Origin: Cladopsammia gracilis
Taxonomy: Eukaryota; Cnidaria; Anthozoa; Scleractinia; Dendrophylliidae
Length of the DNA: 64,000 nucleotides
Assembly: GCA_022457155.1 (NCBI GenBank)
Contig: JAJGOT010000003.1
Span: 3,088,501 to 3,152,500, forward strand
Direction: 5' to 3'
Positions 56,300-64,000 of the stretch are shown piece by piece. The position numbers and the translations under genes were made by a program. Each line of letters starts with the position of its first letter. Within the stretch, counting starts at the first letter, position 1. A model generated the notes under the pieces. The model saw nothing but the letters and a program-made list of their open reading frames with translations. It searched no databases and was not told where the DNA came from.

Positions 56300-57600
56300 G
56301 ATGGATGGATGGATGGATGGATGGATGGATGGGTGGATGGAAGGAAGGATGGAAGGATGGAAGGATAGAAGGATGGAAGGAAGGAAGGAAGGAAGGATGG
56401 ATGGATGGATGGATGGATGGAAGGATGGAAGGATGGAAGGATGGAAGGAAGGAAGGAAGGAAGGAAGGAAGGAAGGATGGAAGGATAGAAGGATAGAAGG
56501 ATGGAAGGAAGGAAGGAAGGAAGGATGGAAGGATAGAAGGATGGAAGGAAGGAAGGATGGAAGGATAGAAGGATGGAAGGAAGGAAGGAAGGAAGGAAGG
56601 ATGGAAGGATAGAAGGATGGAAGGATGGAAGGATGGAAGGATGGAAGGATGGAAGGAAGGAAGGAAGGAAGGAAGGAAGGATAGAAGGATAGAAGGATGG
56701 AAGGATGGAAGGATGGAAGGAAGGAAGGATGGAAGGATAGAAGGATGGAAGGAAGGAAGGAAGGAAGGAAGGAAGGAAGGAAGGATGGAAGGAAGGAAGG
56801 ATGGAAGGATAGAAGGATGGAAGGAAGGAAGGAAGGAAGGAAGGAAGGATGGAAGGATGGAAGGATGGAAGGATGGAAGGATGGAAGGATGGAAGGAAGG
56901 AAGGAAGGAAGGAAGGAAGGAAGGATGGAAGGATAGAAGGATGGAAGGATGGAAGGATGGAAGGAAGGAAGGAAGGAAGGAAGGAAGGAAGGATGGAAGG
57001 ATAGAAGGATGGAAGGAAGGAAGGAAGGAAGGAAGGAAGGAAGGAAGGATGGAAGGATAGAAGGATGGAAGGATGGAAGGATGGAAGGAAGGAAGGAAGG
57101 ATGGAAGGAAGGAAGGATGGAAGGATAGAAGGATGGAAGGAAGGAAGGAAGGAAGGAAGGATGGAAGGATGGAAGGATAGAAGGATGGAAGGAAGGAAGG
57201 ATGGAAGGATGGAAGGATGGAAGGATGGAAGGATGGAAGGATGGATGGATGGATGGATGGAAGGATGGATGGAAGGATGGAAGGAAGGAAGGAAGGATGG
57301 ATGGATGGAAGGAAGGATGGATGGAAGGAAGGAAGGAAGGATGGAACGATGGAAGGATGGAAGGAAGGATGGAAGGATGGAAGGAAGGATGGAAGGATGG
57401 AAGGATGGAAGGATGGAAGGATGGAAGGATGGAATCGAAGGAAGGAATCGAAGGAAGGAATCGAAGGAAGGAAGGAAGGAATCGACGGAAGGAAGGAAGG
57501 AATCAAAGGAAGGAAGGAAGGAAGGAAGGAAGGAAGGAAGGAATCGAAGGAAGGAAGGAATCGAAGGAAGGAAGGAAGGAATCGAAGGAAGGAATAAATG
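56300..57600. repeat. 1.3-kb GGAA/GGAT tetranucleotide microsatellite
   Basis: Almost pure GGAA and GGAT (with some GATA) repeats on the plus strand, with GGAATCGA units at the right edge. It starts about 190 bases upstream of the K5 ATG. Long ORFs across it on both strands are artefacts. Confidence 0.97.
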
Positions 57601-57699
57601 AATGAATGAATAAGTAGTAATATAATAGTATATGTGAAATATGTTATCCTGGTAATGATTCTAGTGAAGTATATTCCCATACCTCGGAGTACTGTCATA

Positions 57700-58315
57700 T
57701 AGGGAAACCCAATAGACCACCAGCTAAACTGGTCTGCAGAACTCCTGAACAGAAAGTTCAGAACCACCCTCACAGTCGCACAAAAATCCTTGCTCGGCGG
57801 TAATGAAAGAGATCGGATAAAAGAACTTTTACCAGCGACAGAAATTACAGGTGCCAAAACCAGCCTGCACGACCACCCCTAGTACTTTGAGAACTTTGAG
57901 TTCCCAGGCAAGTCTACATGATGACCAGCATGTACACATACGCGACCCACACACCAAGACATGGCAGCAAGGAACAGTCCAAAGCCAGGCCCATACACCC
58001 AGATCTTACATAGTCCAATCAAAGACAACTGGAGCCGTGTATCGCCATACCAGATCTCAGCTCAAACTGGATACCACAGCGAACAGCAACACTGAGAGCA
58101 CCCAAGGACTACAGCAGGGTCGACCTACTTCTAACGCTCTTGCAAAGGAGGAATTCAAGCAACCAGCTAACCAGTAGTACTGACTGAAAATGCAACCCCT
58201 AAACGTGTTTCTGCCAACTCCAGTCACAGGATTCCCATAGACCACCAGAATGACTACAACGGAACAGGGGCATGGCTATTTTACCAGATCTGGAAGACTC
58301 GTAAAACCAAACATT
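57700..58315 (+). pseudogene. Ty3/gypsy polyprotein C-terminal remnant
   Basis: It reads [22 protein letters not shown], then HVHIRDPHTKTWQQGTVQSQ, H-T-P-R-S-Y-I-V and Y-R-H-T-R-S-Q-L-K, and later T-R-S-G-R-L-V-K-P, the integrase C-terminal domain and tail of gypsy elements. Frame breaks are present, and no LTR or polymerase remains. The left end is cut by the tetranucleotide array and the right end by the next element. Confidence 0.85.
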
Positions 58316-58322
58316 AAGGTTA

Positions 58323-58864
58323 CGTTCGATTGACCCTATTCCAGAATAAGAATATATTCCGGATTATTCCAGAATAGCCATTCCGTCGGTATACGTAGGT
58401 CAATATAACGATTATTCCGTTTCTGGAATAATGCCCGCGATATAACACGCAGAAAACGGTTTACCGTAGGAAAATACGAATTTTCGTAACATTGTAACAA
58501 CAACAACATGACGGCAACGTTACTCGTCGTTGTTGCTGGTATTGCGGCGTTTGTTGAAGAATTTTTCGAAAACGAATCTATGCAAGAGGAGCTAAGAGGA
58601 GTAAGATATCGTAGAAGGGTTTCTGCCCCTGTTTTATGCCAATAACCTGTTATCAGAGAGACCGTCGAAAAGCTGCGCAGCTATTTTCGCCTTTTGGCGG
58701 ACACATTTGAACAGCTTGTTATAGAACTTAGAAACTGTCCTGAGCTTCCTACTGGCCCGAAGTGGCCGTTTTGTTTGTTGTTTTGAAAAAGGCCGCAAGG
58801 CGAGGACGAAGTGACGTCATTAAATGCTTGGATTCTGGAATCAGAATAGCGACTCAATCGAACG
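58323..58864 (+). mobile_element. PIF/Harbinger-like deletion derivative
   Basis: Ends ACGTTCGATTGA and TCAATCGAACG with inner ATTCCAGAAT/ATTCTGGAAT. Inside, MTATLLVVVAGIAAFVEEFF, then R-R-R-V, and after a frame break E-K-L-R-S-Y-F-R-L-L-A-D-T-F-E-Q-L, the pattern of Harbinger transposase N-termini. Assignment is tentative. Confidence 0.5.
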
Positions 58865-60055
58865 GGCATTCGGGATTATTTTGTTTGCTTTTATTCCGGG
58901 ATAAGGTTAGCCTACGTGGCAGGCGTTCTAAGGGGAAGGGGAAGGGAAAGGGGAAAAATTCGGGTGTAGGCACTGAACATATGTACGGAGCCCGCCATGT
59001 TAGTTAGCTAACTAGAACTAGGGCTACTCTTGAAGGACTCGGCAAAAAAGTGTCAAAATGGACAACATTATTCTTTATTTATTTTCTCAAAAGGTATTTA
59101 CCATTGCGTGGAAAGCTATCCTCTCGGCACAAAAACCTTTTTTATCCGCCAGATATCTTTCCAAAAGTAGGCCAAGACATTTATTCGAAGCAATAACCAG
59201 ATTTCAAAGGTAAATATCACGTCTAAATATCATAATTACCTTTTCAGTTACCTTACAGTCGGACCGCATGTTTACACAAGACCGCGTGTTAAAACACCGC
59301 TCCACTTTCAAAGTCAATAACATCGATTCTTCGCCCAATTCGCTTAAACCGATCAATTTCAGATTCTTTATCGCTTGAAATTCATCCATTGTTGCTGTCT
59401 TCCATTTTTGAAGCGCCAAAACATCGTTTGGGTCGACACAGGAGGATCTTAACTTCTTCGCCGCTTCGGCTCGCTTCGCATGTAGTCAAATGGTAAGCTG
59501 TCCAGCTCAAACTCGTTCAGTGATTGGCTTAGACAACTGTCATGCTACCCTCCAAATTTAAATGTAGTCTTACCTTTCAGATACAATTTTTTGTTTCTCT
59601 GCAAAAGCACTTAAAGCAATAAATAATGCACTTGGTTTAATAAAGACGCCACGAGTTCAAGCTGTGTACAGCTTCTTATTTTAAGCGGTTTCAATATACA
59701 GGTAGAGCTGATAAAATTGTATTTTGTATTGTATGTTAATTAAAAATTTCTTAATTTAATTATTTCATCACCGATTCTTCTGAACCTGTTTTATTAATGG
59801 AATTTCGTTCAGTGCTTGTTTTAAATTGTATAATGGAAAGAAATTTTTCTTATTGAAACGATTTGAATGGTGAACCATGCGCGTTTGAAAATACGAGTTT
59901 GAAAAAAGAACATTCTTTTCTGACATGCAATGCGCGAGACTGTAAAGGTCAACCGGAAATTTCACGCATTAGGTCTGATTACGTGACTTGAATCGCACGT
60001 AGGTTTCATTTACACGATTTGTGTTTTATATAACTTTGCATTTCAGTTAGCGATC
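58865..60055. other. Gene-poor stretch with G-rich and repeat fragments
   Basis: GGGGAAGGGGAAGGGAAAGG at about 58932 is a purine-rich tract. The segment at about 59580-59690 resembles 60085-60195 (shared CAAGCTGTGTACAGCTTCTT). Confidence 0.5.
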
Positions 60056-60229
60056 GTGTCGGCTACTGAATGTAGTTACTTTTCACACATAATTTTATGT
60101 TTCTCCGTAAAAGCACTCAAAACCCTTGGGAATCAATATTACAATGGGTTAAAGCCATGTATTGATTTCAAGCTGTGTACAGCTTCTTGTTCAATGAAAA
60201 GCAAGAAAGCAAACCAAGAACCTTTAATC

Positions 60230-60761
60230 AATTCAAAAATTGTTTCATGATCCATCACTGGCTGCCTGTGTTTTATCGTATTTATTTTAAAATCTTAATT
60301 ATTACATTTAAGGCTATATACAATATGTCACCTAGCTATATTAGTAACTTAGTGTCTATTTAGTCGTGTCTTGTTTATTCCCTTAGATCGAACTCTTCAT
60401 GATTATTTTTGGACTGTCCCAAGGGGCGTATGTTATCTACATTAGGAGCTCGTTCATTTTATGCTGCTGCCCCCACACTGTGGAACAGCCTTCCAGCAAA
60501 TATTCGAACAACGACATTAAGAAACAACTTAAGACATATTTTTTAAATTTAGCCTACAATGAGTAATTTTTGGGGGGTGGTCAATTGTGCATTTTTAGTA
60601 TTAAATTAGTATTAATCATGCTTAAATTATTATTAGTATAAAACTTGTGTAAAATAAGTATTAAATTAGTATTAATTAGGATTAAATTATAATTAGTATA
60701 AAACTTGTGTAAAGCGCTTTCGATCATTTTAATGTTAAAAGGCGCTATATTAAGTGAATAA

Positions 60762-60799
<38 letters not shown>
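60230..60799 (+). mobile_element. CR1/L2-like LINE 3' end
   Basis: It encodes HHWLPVFYRIYFKILIITFK, A-I-Y-N-M-S-P-S-Y-I-S, and in another frame LGARSFYAAAPTLWNSLPAN, both hallmarks of the C-terminus of CR1/L2 reverse transcriptase ORFs. The 3' UTR ends GGCGCTATATTAAGTG and an (ATT)n tail (60762-60799). 5' truncated and frame-broken. Confidence 0.88.
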
Positions 60800-61079
60800 C
60801 AAATTACCGACTATAAGCAGCAAATACCCTTTACATAAACAACCTTTCAACCAATTTATTAGCCTACGCGGCAAGAATCAGCAACAGCCATGATCTTCAC
60901 TTACGTCAGCTAGGCTACCTATTAATTTATCTGCTCTGAAATCTCCAAAACACTTCAAAATCCCGGAGGGGGACTCCAGTGCTCGTCGAGATTCAAGTAC
61001 CTTGAATATGGTTATTCTCGAGGAGTATTTAAGTATTGTCGCCTACAATGAGCTGACCTAGCTGTCTATAAGTTTAACA

Positions 61080-61760
61080 TATCCGTCTTGATATCCGAAG
61101 CGACAAAACGACCAAAAATATTACTGATGCAATGAGTGATGTGGTCATTAACTTCGACGATTGCATGCATGTGCAAATACATTTATCGCCAGTTTCCTTT
61201 CAAGGTTATCGCAAAAATCTATTAAAAGATAACGCACATCAGGTTGAAAACTATGAGGTTTAAAAACATACTTGAAAGCGAGAGTGATGGTTTCCTGCAG
61301 GACATCAGGTAGAATTAGGAAACAGCGTTCATTTTATATATCGGGCAGGCTTGGAGCCAACGCGATCAAATAGCATCTCGAACCAGTGTAGTCGAAGTCA
61401 ACTGACCTTCTTTCCTTTGCGATGTTGCGTTTTGTCTTCTCTTTATCAATCCGGTATCTTTGTGTCTTTCGGTTATTGTTCAAAAACAGCGGTTCGTCTT
61501 CCCCGACCGAAGGAAGTGTTGTGTGTTCAGTTTTTAGAAAAATACATGAATTTTGCAAAACAACTGCGCAGAATTTCATGCGCACTGCGACCCTTGTGAC
61601 ATTCACTGTCAATTCGAATCAGTAACGCATTCTCGACCCCAGCGAGCTCTCGGTCTTTTTTTTTTTTTGGGTCCGCAGACCGTAATGCGCAAAAGAGAAG
61701 AACTCTGGGGTCGAGAATGATCAGTACTGACGCCACTTAGCGAAAGGCAGGGGATCAGCG
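61080..61760 (-). promoter_or_regulatory. Upstream conserved block D, about 5 kb 5' of K5
   Basis: CTTGATATCCGAAGCGACAA starts the block; TTTCCTTTGCGATGTTGC, GTTCAGTTTTTAGAAAAATA, AGAATTTCATGCGCACT and TGTCAATTCGAATCAGTAAC follow in the order seen in blocks A-C. A T-run insert sits at 61656-61669. Confidence 0.4.
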
Positions 61761-62645
61761 GAATGCCTGTAAAATGCCGACTGAAAAGAGGAGTATCTGC
61801 CGAAAAGGGTAGACGCATAAATTATGACTCAATCTGCAATAGCCCGACACGTCAGCACGAAGGTATATAGTTACATGATCCTATTTTTAATTCAAACCAC
61901 GCTTGCTGCATTTAAAGCTCTTTTTCTTTTCTCAGTAAAGGAACAAATATATCAGACAATCAACCAGTTGCGAAAATGTTGAGACACTTCACCAGGAAAA
62001 CACTCTTTCTTAGTAAACATCCCATAAAATCACACATCTCAAAGGTTAAACAACTCCCCCCTCCCTCCCTATTTTCAATGTTGTTCCTCGAAAATTTCAG
62101 CATGATCTGCTATTGTGACCAACTTTGAGAAGGGAGAGCGAGGGGTCTGAAACACTACGACCTTATAAGTACCCTTGATGTCCAAATTAGGTACAATGTC
62201 TCAAGTCTTTTTGCAACTGGTTGATCCAATAAAATGAGACTGAAAAATAAGACCGTAATCAACAAGATACGACAGATGCTTTTATATTGATAGTCGAGAC
62301 AAATGCGTTTGCGTTTTCAGTCACTGCATACATTTGTATCCGACGACACTCAAAAATAAACATTGTCACACTTTTTCAAAACAGTGTCACGTATCTTTCT
62401 GCGAAAGAATATCTTTGACCAAAACGGTACAGACTTACCGGCGAAAGTGCACTGATTGACTGTAGTTTGCAGGAGACTTTTCCTGTCACAAGTACAAGTA
62501 CGGAATGTGAAAAGTACAAGTGTGCCTTATAAACGAAATCACATTCGCAATCGCTTGCGACGATTTGTACTCTTCAGATGGAAATGGGAGTTTTCGAAAG
62601 TATGTTTGCGTGTGCTTGTGATAAGAGTTTGTGCTTGAAATTTTG
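61761..62645. other. Intergenic, no feature seen
   Basis: Pyrimidine-rich run near 62050-62075. No supported gene. Confidence 0.5.
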
Positions 62646-64000
62646 GCGAAAACCTGAGTTATTCGTACCGAATAGTGTTTATAAGGTGATTCGGCAAAAC
62701 CTGAGTTATTCGTACCGAATAGTACCCTGCGAGCAGAACCTCTTTCGATCCTCCTAGAAGGAGGATCGAAAGAGGCTCTGCTCACAGGGTAACCGAATAG
62801 TGTTTTTAAAGTGATTCAAAACCTGAGTTATTCGTACCGAATAGTGTTTATAAGGTGATTCAAAAGCTGAGTTATTCGTACCGAATAGTGTTTATAAGGT
62901 GATTCAAAAGCTGAGTTATTCGTACCGAATAGTGTTTATAAGGTGATTCAAAACCTGAGTTATTCGTACCGAATACTGTTTATAAGGTGATTCAAAACCT
63001 GAGTTATTCGTACCGAATAGTGTTTATAAGGTGATTCAAAACCTGAGTTATTCGTACCGAATAGTGTTTATAAGGTGATTCAAAAGCTGAGTTATTCGTA
63101 CCGAATAGTGTTTATAAGGTGATTCAAAAGCTGAGTTATTCGTACCGCGGAATAGTGTTTATAAGGTGATTAAAAAGCTGAGTTATTCGTGCCGAATAGT
63201 GTTTATAAGGTGATTCAAAAGCTGAGTTATTCATACCGAATAGTGTTTATAAGGTGATTCAAAAGCTGAGTTATTCATACTGAATAGTGTTTATAAGGTG
63301 ATTCAAAAGCTGAGTTATTCATACCGAATAGTGTTTATAAGGTGATTCAAAAGCTGAGTTATTCGTACCGAATAGTGTTTATAAGGTGATTCAAAAGCTG
63401 AGTTATTCGTACCGAATAGTGTTTATAAGGTGATTCAAAAGCTGAGTTATTCGTACCGAATATTTTTTGATAAGGTGATTTAAAAGCTGAGTTATTCATA
63501 CCGAATAGTGTTTATAAGGTGATTCAAAAGCTGAGTTATTCATACCGAATAGTGTTTATAAGGTGATTCAAAAGCTGAGTTATTCGTACCGAATAGTGTT
63601 TATAAGGTGATTCAAAAGCTGAGTTATTCGTACCGAATAGTGTTTATAAGGTGATTCAAAAGCTGAGTTATTCATACCGAATAGTGTTTATAAGGTGATT
63701 CAAAAGCTGAGTTATTCGTACCGAATAGTGTTTATAAGGTGATTCAAAAGCTGAGTTATTCGTGCCGAATAGTGTTTATAAGGCGATTCAAAAGCTGTGT
63801 TATTCGTACCGAATAGTGTTTATAAGGTGATTCAAAAGCTGAGTTATTCGTACCGAATAGTGTTTATAAGGTGATTCAAAAGCTGAGTTATTCGTACCGA
63901 ATAGTGTTTATAAGGTGATTCAAAAGCTGAGTTATTCGTACCGAATAGTGTTTATAAGGTGATTCAAAAGCTGAGTTATTCCTACCGAATAGTGTTTATA
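62646..64000. repeat. 44-bp satellite, runs off the window
   Basis: About 28-30 copies of a 44-base unit around GAGTTATTCGTACCGAATAG and TGTTTATAAGGTGATTCAAA. Variants (ACCTGAG versus GCTGAG; TTCATACC versus TTCGTACC) cluster, which indicates local homogenisation. The unit contains the near-palindrome TTCGTACCGAA. No ORF of note. Confidence 0.97.
62724..62791. mobile_element. 68-bp hairpin insertion inside the satellite
   Basis: ACCCTGCGAGCAGAACCTCT, then TTCGATCCTCC, mirrored by GGAGGATCGAA and AGAGGCTCTGCTCACAGGGT. ACCGAATAGT stands on both sides, consistent with a 10-base target duplication, although the satellite itself supplies this sequence. Confidence 0.85.

Noticed and set aside
56229..57857. 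542-codon minus-strand frame and several plus-strand frames across the GGAA array
   Set aside because: They are translations of a tetranucleotide repeat (P-S-F-L-P-S-F-H or G-R-K-E-G type). Length reflects absence of stop words in the repeat, not coding function.
62646..64000. Regular array that could be mistaken for CRISPR
   Set aside because: Units are contiguous 44-mers with no unique spacers, and the genome is animal.

Overview
This is eukaryotic nuclear DNA from an animal, most likely a cnidarian and probably an anthozoan such as a stony coral. That reading is inference. It rests on small phase-consistent GT-AG introns, an animal BCAS3 gene, a tRNA-headed SINE, many AT-rich hairpin MITEs, and LINE, gypsy, hAT and Harbinger remnants. 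No bacterial operons, CRISPR arrays or ribosome binding sites are expected or seen. Most of the window is repeat-derived; protein-coding DNA is a small part of it.

Left part (1-11650): repeat-rich DNA (34-bp minisatellite, local duplications, hairpin MITEs), then the first seven coding exons of a BCAS3 orthologue on the minus strand (ATG at 11483, last visible donor at 6792). All seven junctions agree in phase, and one intron is GC-AG. Later BCAS3 exons were not found and are presumed to lie beyond position 1.

Middle and right (15389-56114): a minus-strand cluster of one gene family, an N-terminal coiled coil joined to a TKL-like kinase domain. The coding region has two parts that meet in phase 0 after a conserved P-I-S-C-K motif. 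K1 (15389-20325) is intact. K2 (25672-26597) is a pseudogene in a segmental duplicate of the K1 region. K3 (35177-39200) is split by a 2.1-kb insertion resembling a Helentron. An orphan last exon with a stop lies at 50606-50839. K5 (53325-56114) is intact with a long coil of seven 38-residue repeats. The coils grow and shrink by in-frame minisatellites: 21-bp heptad units in K1/K2 and 114-bp units in K5. K3 and K5 have HHD instead of HRD, so they are non-RD kinases. A conserved noncoding block lies upstream of all four kinase loci, which suggests duplication of whole gene-plus-promoter units.

The rest is mobile-element archaeology. Two copies of a roughly 5-7 kb duplicated segment (19342-24690 and 25531-32570) give occupied versus empty sites for several insertions, including a MITE with a 10-bp target duplication. 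Other items are a 5'-truncated L1/Tx1-like LINE, two CR1/L2-like LINE 3' ends, hAT, Harbinger-like and Ty3/gypsy fragments, three tRNA-like sequences, a 28-bp minisatellite carrying E2F-like sites, a 1.3-kb GGAA/GGAT microsatellite next to K5, and a 44-bp satellite running off the right end.
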